Assembly (NCBI GenBank): GCA_016840085.1
Contig: JAEOTA010000018.1
Span: 1 to 64,000, forward strand
Reading direction: 5' to 3'
Length of the DNA stretch: 64,000 bases
Source of the DNA: Promethearchaeota archaeon
Lineage (GTDB): Archaea; Asgardarchaeota; Lokiarchaeia; Sigyniarchaeales; SOKP01
Shown: positions 56,190 to 64,000 of the stretch, piece after piece
Numbering within the stretch: the first letter of the stretch is position 1
Layout: every line of letters begins with the position of its first letter
Notes under the pieces: generated by a model
Database searches by the model: none
What the model saw: only the letters and a program-made list of their open reading frames with translations
What the model was told of the DNA's origin: nothing
Made by a program: the position numbers and the translations under genes

Positions 56190-57437
56190 TTATTCTACTC
56201 GTAAATCAAGACTTTTAATAGCATTATAACAAATATCAATGCAAGCATTTAGATTTGTTTTCGAGCATTTATCAGGAGTATCTCTTTTAGAATGAATATA
56301 TTTTACATCTTTATCTGATATAAAAGCGCTGACCTGAAAACCATCTTTCCCCGCTTTTTTAGCAAAAGTTTGAAAGACTTTATGATCACTGAAATTTCCT
56401 AAAACCATAGTTTCTTTTACAAATGATATTTTTTGATGAGTAGCTGATGCTTCTAAAATATTGTTTAAATTTGTATTTATTTTTTTCTTCTTAAATAATC
56501 CAGCGATATCTACTAGGCCTACGTACGTTCCCACCATGTCGATATTAATGTTATAAGATTTATCTAAATCATAGTCATGATTTAATTCTTCGAAATGTTT
56601 TAAACAATATTGTTTTGAGCCCATGTAGCCCATTTCCTCAGCTCCACACCAAATAAATATGACGTCAGTTTTCTCAAGCGGGTTTTTTTTAATTAATTTT
56701 GCTAATTCTAACAAAATTGCGATTCCACTTGCATTATCGATAGAACCTATTGATTCATCTAATTTTTTATTCTCAAGAATAACAATTATCATGATAAGAA
56801 GAGATCCTCCGATAATTAATGAGATATTTCTTAACAATAAAAAAATATTATCTATTTGAATGATAGAAAATAGAGCTAAAAGAGACCATATTGAAAGAAT
56901 TAAGGTTAAAATAAAATATGCTAAAAAGAGAATAAAAGTGGATATATATAGGACTATCTTCATTTTCATCGAATATCTTTGAGATAAAGTATCATGATGA
57001 GCTGAAAAAATAATAGCAGGTCTTCTTGGATATATGTCTTTAGCATTAATTGTGGCTATAACATTTTTAGACTCTTGTTCTCTGCCAAAATGTAAAATTC
57101 GTGTACTATCGAATAAAAATTTCACCCCGAAATAAATAATGATAATAAATAGAATATCCAGTGGCAAATAAATCCAAGCAATATTTGGGTAAAATGAAAT
57201 TATTCCACAAATAAAAATATAAATAAAGATAAATATAAATCCCAATTTTGTTAAAATTGTTAATGAAATATACCATTCAAAAGTTTCTACAGAAGTTTGA
57301 ATCTTCTCCTTATCTAGGTCCTGCATTATGTAATTTATACTTTTAGTTTCACCTTCTGTTGCTGCCCGTCTTTTAAAAGCAAGATTTTTTACATGATTTT
57401 GTGCTGCTTGCTCGTCATAGAGAGTTAAGGTCGACAT
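56190..57437 (-). CDS. Membrane M28-family metallopeptidase inserted in the rpo/rps operon
   Basis: The protein resembles M28 aminopeptidases, with two zinc ions bound by SAHHD, SIDNASG, GAEEMGY, NIDMVG and HSKRDTPD; the catalytic core is residues about 130-415. Several hydrophobic segments (about residues 55-110 and 160-220) suggest membrane anchoring, with two segments interrupting the core. It lies between nusA and rps12 on the same strand, in an operon otherwise entirely of transcription and translation genes. Substrate unknown. Confidence 0.8.
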   Translation of the reverse strand: MSTLTLYDEQAAQNHVKNLAFKRRAATEGETKSINYIMQDLDKEKIQTSVETFEWYISLTILTKLGFIFIFIYIFICGIISFYPNIAWIYLPLDILFIIIIYFGVKFLFDSTRILHFGREQESKNVIATINAKDIYPRRPAIIFSAHHDTLSQRYSMKMKIVLYISTFILFLAYFILTLILSIWSLLALFSIIQIDNIFLLLRNISLIIGGSLLIMIIVILENKKLDESIGSIDNASGIAILLELAKLIKKNPLEKTDVIFIWCGAEEMGYMGSKQYCLKHFEELNHDYDLDKSYNINIDMVGTYVGLVDIAGLFKKKKINTNLNNILEASATHQKISFVKETMVLGNFSDHKVFQTFAKKAGKDGFQVSAFISDKDVKYIHSKRDTPDKCSKTNLNACIDICYNAIKSLDLRVE

Positions 57438-57570
57438 ATGAATTAATTTAAATATTAATTATTAGTAGAAAAAGGGGATTATTTTTATTTCTAATGGTTA
57501 AATTCTTATTTCGTTAGAAAAGTGATAAGAGACAAATAATTTAAAAGAGTTAAGGAAATTTTGAATGTAA

Positions 57571-58050
57571 TTAGATATTTTTAGTATTAATAATTACATT
57601 ATCGACTTCAAAATACCTTATAACCAATTCTTTTATTTTCCTTATCATAGAACCTTCTTTACCTATAGCCTTTCCACGATCTTGAGGCCGAACAGTTATA
57701 ATAACTGTTTTCTTTTGGTTTCGACTACTTTCCTTTATTTCAATATTTTGAACTACAATAGAATTTTTGGTAGTTTGCAAAATATTTTTTATGAATTGAG
57801 TAAGGTTTTCAGAGAAGGCTATTACATCTATCTTTTTTTGTAGTTTTGATTTTAAGTCTTTAACATGTTCCCCTGCTTTTCCTATAGCTTTTCCTACATC
57901 TTCATCTTTAACTAAAAAGATGATCACTTCTGCATTACTCTCAAGATTCTTAAATATCAGGCAATCTTTTATTATAGCACCAGAAATATTATTGAATAAT
58001 GAGATAAGTTCCATTGCCTCTCTATCGATTTTAATGTTTTTTTTTAGCAT
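57571..58050 (-). CDS. nusA: NusA-like KH-domain transcription factor
   Basis: Archaeal NusA is short, with only two KH RNA-binding domains; this one is 159 residues. GxxG loops are visible as GKAGEHV (about residue 66) and GKEGSMI (about 135). It affects termination and antitermination, by analogy with bacteria. It follows rpl30e by 32 bp in the conserved rpo-rps operon. Confidence 0.88.
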   Translation of the reverse strand: MLKKNIKIDREAMELISLFNNISGAIIKDCLIFKNLESNAEVIIFLVKDEDVGKAIGKAGEHVKDLKSKLQKKIDVIAFSENLTQFIKNILQTTKNSIVVQNIEIKESSRNQKKTVIITVRPQDRGKAIGKEGSMIRKIKELVIRYFEVDNVIINTKNI

Positions 58051-58082
58051 TTTTAAATTACATTTAATTCTTAATTTTAATA

Positions 58083-58454
58083 TTATCTTCTCAAACTTAA
58101 CAAATCAGAGTCTCCTTCATCAAAAACAGCTATTACTGAGATCATATATGGTTTAGCACATGCTAATCCAAGATCCCAACTAGAACCCTTATATCTATGG
58201 ATATATATCTTATCTTTCATAAGAGCATTATAATGATTAAGTTGACTTTCTAAATTTTTGGGACAATTGTTAGCTATAATTAGCATCTTAATAGTCACAT
58301 CTTGCCTAAAATGTTTTAATATTCGATTTTTGCCATATACTATTTTTCCTGTTTTATAAGCAACTTTAATATTAGTATCAATGTCAAACTCTTTCGTCTT
58401 TTTACGAGATAAATCAAGTTTTTCTGCAACCTTTTTAGTTTTCTTCTTTGACAT
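58083..58454 (-). CDS. rpl30e: Ribosomal protein L30e
   Basis: A L7Ae-superfamily ribosomal protein with VAYKTGKIVYGKNRILKHF, MLIIANNCPKN, and GSSWDLGLACAKPYMISVIAVFDEGDSDLL. At 123 residues it has about 20 extra basic residues at the N-terminus against most archaeal L30e. It lies between rpoA2 and nusA, the usual archaeal order. Confidence 0.9.
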   Translation of the reverse strand: MSKKKTKKVAEKLDLSRKKTKEFDIDTNIKVAYKTGKIVYGKNRILKHFRQDVTIKMLIIANNCPKNLESQLNHYNALMKDKIYIHRYKGSSWDLGLACAKPYMISVIAVFDEGDSDLLSLRR

Positions 58455-58592
58455 GATCTTTTCAATACGTGTTTATATAATAAGTTATAATGATAAATTC
58501 ATTTTTAATTTTTTTTTGGATTCCTTAATTATTTGTTTTTATTATAAGTTTATGTTTTAAAATTATATATCAATCCAAGTTAACTAAATAGT

Positions 58593-59798
58593 TTATTCCG
58601 TATTTTTTTTCTTCTTTTTCAATATTAACAGATTTGCATCTAGATCAAACATTACACTTACGCGTCCTGAACCAATCGGACTTATTTGACCCACAATAAC
58701 ATTCTCGGGAATTCCTAGGAGACGTTCTTCCTCTCCGTATAACCCTGCATCTAGAAGCTGGTTTACAGTGACCTCAAAAGCAGCACGAGCAAAAACACTT
58801 GATTTTGAACCAGAGATCCCATGTCGTCCTATTGACTGGATTGAACCTGAATAGCACATTAAATCAGCTAAAATAAGTAGATGCCTTAAATCAACATCTA
58901 ATCCTTGTTGTTCAAGAACTTTTTGAGATTCTTGTATTATCATTTGCCGTGCAGCTTCTATGCCATATAATTTTTCAATTTCATGAATATGATTTGAAAC
59001 TGATCTTTTATAATCTACTCCCTCAATTTGAATTACTCCTTGCAAATTTGTCCCTTCTGTTTTAATTACCCATTCTGAACCATCATCTGAGGGAGTTAAT
59101 AAGCCTCTTTTTATGCCTCTAACACCTTTTACAACCTTTTTTAGAATTTTCTCTCTTAATTTTTGTAAACTCTGTAAATCTTCTATTCCGGGATCAATTA
59201 TAATAGAACTTCCCTCACGTTTAATTGTACCTTTTTTCTTATATCGCTTTAATACTTCAGGGATTTCATCTATATCTATTCCTTTCTTTTCGCAGATCTC
59301 AGGAATTAGATTAACAATAATTTGCCAGTTAACAAAATCAAGATCAACATCTGAAGTTATCTGCTCTATACGTATCTGTTCAATACGATTATGGACTTTA
59401 ATCGCTTGATCTTCCTCTTCCCGATATAAATCTTCTAAATATACCTCCATAGCAGGGGTTGATGGAAATCTCCTCGCATCTACTATTTCAATTAGACGCG
59501 GAAGGCCTTGAGTAACGCTGAACTCTTCAACTCCTGCGTAATGAAATGTTCTTAAAGTCATCTGGGTTCCAGGCTCACCAATAGATTGTGCAGCTATGGT
59601 TCCTACGGGTTCTGAAGTTTCTACAACAGCATTATTAAAGTTTATAAAAACTTTGTTAAGTAGATATTCTAATTGTTCTTCCTCTAAATCCTCATCTTTA
59701 ACCTTTTCTCGAATTTTACTTATTAAATCTCCTGGTATCCCATCATCTTGAAGCTCTGTTAATTTTTCCTCTAAAATTTGTTGATTTACTTTAACCAT
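58593..59798 (-). CDS. rpoA2: RNA polymerase subunit A'' (Rpo1C)
   Basis: The C-terminal part of the largest RNA polymerase subunit, a separate polypeptide in archaea. It has the [28 protein letters not shown] stretch including the trigger-loop region, and [26 protein letters not shown] near the end. The frame opens upstream at 59870 inside rpoA1, but ATG 59798 is the right start: it follows the rpoA1 stop by 17 bases and has an AAGGAG ribosome-binding site. About 401 residues. Confidence 0.94.
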   Translation of the reverse strand: MVKVNQQILEEKLTELQDDGIPGDLISKIREKVKDEDLEEEQLEYLLNKVFINFNNAVVETSEPVGTIAAQSIGEPGTQMTLRTFHYAGVEEFSVTQGLPRLIEIVDARRFPSTPAMEVYLEDLYREEEDQAIKVHNRIEQIRIEQITSDVDLDFVNWQIIVNLIPEICEKKGIDIDEIPEVLKRYKKKGTIKREGSSIIIDPGIEDLQSLQKLREKILKKVVKGVRGIKRGLLTPSDDGSEWVIKTEGTNLQGVIQIEGVDYKRSVSNHIHEIEKLYGIEAARQMIIQESQKVLEQQGLDVDLRHLLILADLMCYSGSIQSIGRHGISGSKSSVFARAAFEVTVNQLLDAGLYGEEERLLGIPENVIVGQISPIGSGRVSVMFDLDANLLILKKKKKNTE

Positions 59799-59808
59799 AA
59801 TTCTACTA

Positions 59809-59814
59809 CTCCTT
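59809..59814 (-). promoter_or_regulatory. Ribosome-binding site of rpoA2
   Basis: AAGGAG lies 10 bases upstream of ATG 59798 and just after the rpoA1 stop. It decides the start of subunit A'' against the longer frame beginning within rpoA1. Confidence 0.75.
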
Positions 59815-59815
59815 T

Positions 59816-62746
59816 TTACATTCTTTGTTCTTTCCACTCTAAATATGCTTTTGTCTCTTTCCCTCGCCATATAGCGTTCTTACCTGTTTCTTCCTCGAAT
59901 TGCTTTTGTAAAGTCTCCTCATCAATAGGTTCTTCTGCTATTTTTTCTTTTTTGGGTTTCTCTTTAAATGGGGTTGTTTTCTTAGCTTTTACTTTTTTTG
60001 CTTTTGAAGGTGTTTTTTTAGGGATAGGTTGTTTTTCAATTTCTTCTCGAATTTGGTCTACATCAAGCGCTTTGGCTTTGAGGAGTAAAACATCTAAATT
60101 CACAGAAGAAGAGTGATCTGTACGCATCGGGTCTATGCCATCATCGCCAAAGCGAAACTGGATGACATTTTTATCTGAGTTTCTAACAGTTCCATCATTT
60201 TCTACGACCATATCTTGTAGGGCATTCACTAACCTACGTTGCATGTACCCAGAAGTACTGGTTCGGACTGCAGTATCCACAAGTCCTTCTCTGCCCCCCA
60301 TACTATGAAAGAAGAATTCTGCTGGCCGTAATCCGTTTCTGTAAGATGCCTCAACAAAACCCCTCGCAAGTGGCGTTAAATCATTTAATTTAAAATGTGG
60401 TAAGGTTCTACTACTATAGCCTCTATTAATTCTTTCACCTCTAATCGCTTGTTGCCCAACAAGCGCAGACATTTGCCCTAGATTTACTATATTTCCTCTA
60501 GCTCCTGACTTAGTCATAATAACAGAGTGAGCTTCATCTCCAATAAAGTCAGCAGCAGTTTCTTCAGCTTTTTTACGTGCTTCGGCTAAAACTTGTCGTA
60601 TTCGTAATTCTAATGTTTCTCTCATAGACCGTCCAGGTGCTCGTTTGAGAATCTTTGTATCATTTTCGTAAAATGCATTTATGAGTCTTCCAGACTCCTC
60701 ATCTGATTCTTTTAAGATCTTCTGGATTTCTTCATATGCATGACCGTGTACATAAACCTCATCTAAGCCCATGGTCATACCATTTTTTCTTATAATATAA
60801 AGTAGCATTTTAGTAGCACTGTCTAAAAATTGTCGTCCACGAGCATTGCCATGATCTTTAATAATGCGTTGTAAAATGCTATTAGATTGCATAGCTCCAA
60901 ATGAATTTTCATCAATAGTTCCGGTCACCAACTTTCCATTTTTAATGACAACATATGCATCATAAGGACAATCATCTTCTGTGCATACATCACATTTCTT
61001 GCAAAATTTCGACTTTACTTTAATATTTAAATCATCTGGAAATAGCGAACTAAATATTTGTTTTCCCGAATACATTGGCTCTGGTTCAGTAACTACAGGT
61101 TTCAATTGATCTAATTTAAAATCAGGTTTATTTTTGAAGATATCACCAGCATATAATAATTTTAACGTGTCTTTTTTATTATATATAGAATCTATACTTG
61201 TAAATTGAAATACACTTGATATAAAATCTTGGATACCTCCTAAGATTGGTCCTCCAAATCGAGGGGATAAAATATGTTCTTGCACTTTAAGCAGTAATTC
61301 TGCTTCTGTTCGAGCTTCCTCACTTTGAGGAACATGTAAATTCATTTCATCTCCATCAAAATCAGCATTATATGGAGGGCACACAGTTAAATTCAATCGA
61401 AAAGTTCTTCCATCCATAATTTTTACTTCATGAGCCATGATAGACATTCTATGAAGAGATGGTTGTCGATTGAATAATACTAGATCTCCGTCACTTAAAT
61501 GCCGTTCAACCGTGAATCCTGGAGCTAACATATCAGAGATAATTTTTCGATTTTTTACATACCGTAAGTCAATTCTTCTGCGATCATTACGAATAATATA
61601 ATTAGCTCCTGGATGTCTGAAGGGTCCATTCAAGACCATTTGTTTCATTTCTTCAATATTCCAATCATTAACATTAGTAGGAATAGTTAAAATTTTTGCT
61701 ATTTCTATTGGGACGCCTACGTCGTTAATGCTGATATATGGATTTGGTGAGATTACACTTCTTGCTGAAAAATCAACTCTCTTCCCACTTAAATTACTCC
61801 TAAATCTACCCTCCTTGCCTTTCAATCGTTGAGTTAAGGTCCTAAGTGCTCGACCTGAACGATGTCTGGCAGGTGGTATTCCTGATACTTGATTATCAAA
61901 ATAGGTTGTTATATGATATTGCAATAACTCCCAAAGATCTTCAACAATTAAATGAGGTGCGCCAGCATCAATATTTTCTCTTAATCTCTGGTTTATTCTG
62001 ATGACATCTACCAATTTATGAGTGAGATCATCTTCAGAACGGATACCGCTATCTAGAGTAATAGATGGTCTCGCGCATACAGGTGGTATAGGTAAGACTG
62101 TAAATATAACCCATTCGAGTCTTGCGTTTTCAGGTGAAATTCCCAAAATCCTAAGATCAACATCACTCATTTTTTTAAGACGTTCTATAATCTCTATAGG
62201 CGTTATTCTACGAGAACCCTTTCCTTCTTCTTCCTCATAAAAAGTAGTAGGTTTTTCTATAACTATTTTTTTTTTCATAGCGCCGCAAAATGGACATGTT
62301 TTGGTCTTTCTTGCCCTTTTGAATACTATTTTAGCGGCATCTTCATCACCTTCGAAAAACAATTTTCGATGCTTAATTTGATCTTGTCTGAATTTTTCTT
62401 TTTCTTCATCAGTAAGCAATAATCGAGAGCATTCAGGGCAAATTGATCGTAAAACTTTTAAAACTTTCTTTGCATAACCCACATGAATGACCGGGCGAGC
62501 AAGCTCAATGTGTCCGAAATGACCCATGCAATTGCTTACAAGATTGCCGCAAGTCTGACAACGTTGTCCTGGTTCTATTGTGCCTAATCTCTGGTCCATT
62601 AATCCGCTCGGTATCGGGAGACCATCCTCATCATAAGTATCAGCTGTAATTATTCTTGCGGCAGACATTTTTCTAATCTCATCTGGGCTTAATAACCCAA
62701 ATTTGATTTTCTCAATCATTTTATTTCGAGAAAATGAATAACTCAT
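59816..62746 (-). CDS. rpoA1: RNA polymerase subunit A' (Rpo1N) with C-terminal tail module
   Basis: A' holds the catalytic site of RNA polymerase: [13 protein letters not shown] near residue 460 carries the magnesium-binding aspartates. Zinc sites are at CQTCG...CMGHFGH near 62-78 and CPECS and CDVC/CTEDDC motifs. It is 976 residues, about 70 more than typical. The extra C-terminal part is a Lys/Pro linker and then a compact module ending [19 protein letters not shown], similar to the repeat units of the protein at window start. It heads the conserved operon; the rpoB and rpoH genes that usually precede are not here. Confidence 0.95.
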   Translation of the reverse strand: MSYSFSRNKMIEKIKFGLLSPDEIRKMSAARIITADTYDEDGLPIPSGLMDQRLGTIEPGQRCQTCGNLVSNCMGHFGHIELARPVIHVGYAKKVLKVLRSICPECSRLLLTDEEKEKFRQDQIKHRKLFFEGDEDAAKIVFKRARKTKTCPFCGAMKKKIVIEKPTTFYEEEEGKGSRRITPIEIIERLKKMSDVDLRILGISPENARLEWVIFTVLPIPPVCARPSITLDSGIRSEDDLTHKLVDVIRINQRLRENIDAGAPHLIVEDLWELLQYHITTYFDNQVSGIPPARHRSGRALRTLTQRLKGKEGRFRSNLSGKRVDFSARSVISPNPYISINDVGVPIEIAKILTIPTNVNDWNIEEMKQMVLNGPFRHPGANYIIRNDRRRIDLRYVKNRKIISDMLAPGFTVERHLSDGDLVLFNRQPSLHRMSIMAHEVKIMDGRTFRLNLTVCPPYNADFDGDEMNLHVPQSEEARTEAELLLKVQEHILSPRFGGPILGGIQDFISSVFQFTSIDSIYNKKDTLKLLYAGDIFKNKPDFKLDQLKPVVTEPEPMYSGKQIFSSLFPDDLNIKVKSKFCKKCDVCTEDDCPYDAYVVIKNGKLVTGTIDENSFGAMQSNSILQRIIKDHGNARGRQFLDSATKMLLYIIRKNGMTMGLDEVYVHGHAYEEIQKILKESDEESGRLINAFYENDTKILKRAPGRSMRETLELRIRQVLAEARKKAEETAADFIGDEAHSVIMTKSGARGNIVNLGQMSALVGQQAIRGERINRGYSSRTLPHFKLNDLTPLARGFVEASYRNGLRPAEFFFHSMGGREGLVDTAVRTSTSGYMQRRLVNALQDMVVENDGTVRNSDKNVIQFRFGDDGIDPMRTDHSSSVNLDVLLLKAKALDVDQIREEIEKQPIPKKTPSKAKKVKAKKTTPFKEKPKKEKIAEEPIDEETLQKQFEEETGKNAIWRGKETKAYLEWKEQRM

Positions 62747-63040
62747 AAGTTATATACCTCTATATTTATATTTTCAGTCAATTTCAGTGAAGAAGAAGGG
62801 TATGTCATAGGAGAAAACATCCTCTATAATGGTTATAATATACAATATTTAAAAAATAAGATAACAAGTCTTCCACTGTAAATAGGATAAGATAGCAAAT
62901 AATAAAAATTTTATTGTTTTCGGCTTATTTAATATTGTTATTAGCAATCTAAATCTAAATCAATAATTTGTTTTTTCAAAATAAACATTAATTCATGAAT
63001 ATTTAAATACTATTAAATTAAAGTATCCACTTGAGTAAAA

Positions 63041-63865
63041 ATGGGATCAAATAATGAAAAAGAAGAAATGATTGTTAAAAAATATCCGAAAACTCATAAA
63101 TTAATGTTTGATATGCTAGATTTAAGTTTACAACTCCATCATGTTCATGTGATTGCACAAGTCGATGTTGATTTAGTTTTAAGACTCTTAGAACAATATA
63201 AGGATAATCAAAATGAAAAGCTATCCTTTACAGGTTATCTCATTTATGTAATTTCTAGAGCAATCGAGAAATATAAGGATGCTCATGCTATACGAGTTGG
63301 TCTTAAGAGATATATTTTTAATGATGTAGATGTGCACATTATTATAGAAAGAGAAACAAAAGATGGTGAACTAGTTCCAACAAGTCATATTATTCGTCAA
63401 GCTAACCGTAAATCCCTCCTCGAAATTCATAATGAAATCCGAAATGCACAAGAGCAAAGTATTGAGGGGTTAGTAGGTCTTGGAACGAGAAGAGAGAAGC
63501 TGCAAAAGTTATTTAGTTCATTTCCTGGGTTTTTACGGAAAAAAATCTTAAAAAGAATGCTGAAAAAACCTAAAATGATGAAAAAAAATATAGGCACTGT
63601 TTGTGTTACTGCTGTAGGAATGTTAACTAAAGATATAAGGACTATTGGAATGCCAATTCCTGTCCAGCCGTGGCCCATCCAATTCTCAATAGGGTGTTTA
63701 GATAAAAGATTTAAGATGATAAATGGAAAAATGATTGAACGAGATGTTCTTAATGTATCGATTACTTTTGATCATGATGTTATACAGGGAGGTGTTATAA
63801 CGAGGTTCCTTACTGAAATTTATAATATGGTTGAATCTGGTTTTGGATTAAAACAAACACTCTGA
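63041..63865 (+). CDS. Orphan 2-oxoacid dehydrogenase acyltransferase (E2) catalytic-domain protein
   Basis: This matches the catalytic core of dihydrolipoamide acyltransferases: the VDVDLVLRLLEQYK start helix, LSFTGYLIYVISRAIEKYK, and near the end SITFDHDVIQGG at about residue 245, equivalent to DHRVxDG. The His is kept but the partner Asp is Gln, and no lipoyl or E1/E3-binding domain is attached. Such stand-alone forms occur in archaea and bacteria with no known substrate. It is divergent from rpoA1 with 294 bp between. Confidence 0.78.
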   Translation: MGSNNEKEEMIVKKYPKTHKLMFDMLDLSLQLHHVHVIAQVDVDLVLRLLEQYKDNQNEKLSFTGYLIYVISRAIEKYKDAHAIRVGLKRYIFNDVDVHIIIERETKDGELVPTSHIIRQANRKSLLEIHNEIRNAQEQSIEGLVGLGTRREKLQKLFSSFPGFLRKKILKRMLKKPKMMKKNIGTVCVTAVGMLTKDIRTIGMPIPVQPWPIQFSIGCLDKRFKMINGKMIERDVLNVSITFDHDVIQGGVITRFLTEIYNMVESGFGLKQTL

Positions 63866-63969
63866 AGTTTAGATATATTAGATTTTAAACCCTTAAAAAA
63901 GAATTTTGTAATTATTAAATTGTATCTCAAACAACGCTTTAATTAATTGATATATTTAATTACATAATA

Positions 63970-64000
63970 ATGAAGACAATAGATGTTTTTAGGAGTAAAA
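63970..64000 (+). CDS. Possible start of a CDS cut by the window end
   Basis: ATG 63970 opens a frame (MKTIDVFRSK) to the end of the window, with a TATA-like atatatttaa about 25 bases upstream. Too short to identify. Confidence 0.35.
   Translation, partial: MKTIDVFRSK

Noticed and set aside
59798-59870. Longer N-terminus of RNA polymerase A'' overlapping rpoA1
   Set aside because: The extra residues are a shifted reading of the A' tail; ATG 59798 has an AAGGAG site and follows the rpoA1 stop.

Overview
The window is AT-rich archaeal chromosome, and the gene content points to an Asgard (Promethearchaeota) lineage, probably Lokiarchaeia-like. Archaeal marks are the split RNA polymerase large subunit (A' and A''), EF-1A, aIF2-alpha, aIF5B, Nop10, L44e, S27e, L30e, transcription factor S, Csl4, PCNA, GINS15, PriS/PriL, RfcS and the AglB oligosaccharyltransferase. 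The Asgard hint is a Rab-like and an Arf-like small GTPase beside many coiled-coil, acidic or lineage-restricted proteins. The phylum call is inference from content. No tRNA, rRNA, CRISPR array or insertion sequence was recognised.

Layout. 1-6.4 kb is accessory: a giant coiled-coil protein with a degenerate LAGLIDADG domain and a C-terminal PD-(D/E)XK nuclease domain, a membrane-anchored HEPN protein, possible gene debris and a double winged-helix regulator. 6.4-14 kb carries a nucleoside phosphorylase, the wyosine enzyme Taw1 with an inserted helix-turn-helix, a PadR regulator divergent from two ICMT-like methyltransferases, an EngB-like GTPase, an acidic protein with repeated FSD motifs, a HAD phosphatase and the Rab-like GTPase. 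14-22 kb holds elongation factor 2, a radical SAM protein, the CCA-adding enzyme, a conserved hypothetical and aIF5B. 22-27.3 kb is uvrA/uvrB, followed by aglB, truA, rfcS, enolase and a METTL5-like methyltransferase. 35.5-38.1 kb is an exosome/RNA polymerase cluster (csl4, small ORF, rpo11, RNase III-like, DUF99). 38-42 kb has the Arf-like GTPase, EF-1A, aIF2-alpha and nop10. 42-46.1 kb is a replication cluster (gins15-priS-priL-pcn) divergent from an OB-fold protein and TFS. 47-54.9 kb has membrane proteins, S27e/L44e, pyrB and a pseudo-NrdD regulator. 55-62.7 kb is the conserved rpoA1-rpoA2-rpl30e-nusA-rps12-rps7 operon with an M28 peptidase gene inserted. A lone E2-like acyltransferase closes the window.

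The observation most worth a second look is in elongation factor 2 (14080-16392, minus). A GTG start and normal N-terminus lie upstream of the long open frame, but the G domain is interrupted by two inserts. Each is 30 nt when the family-typical protein is restored, and each carries in-frame stop codon(s). One splits the P-loop, the other sits in the switch I region. The inserts match at 19 of 30 positions without gaps, and both can fold so that the upstream flank pairs with the 3' end of the insert. The rest of the gene is open and well conserved. Pseudogenisation, assembly artefact, RNA excision and translational bypassing are all possible.

Other unusual points are a roughly 30-residue peptide module shared by the C-terminal tail of RNA polymerase A' and the tandem repeats of the nuclease protein at the window start; a winged-helix/ATP-cone/NrdD-like fusion that ends before the glycyl-radical domain and looks like a nucleotide-sensing regulator; and three genes whose natural start appears to be ATT.
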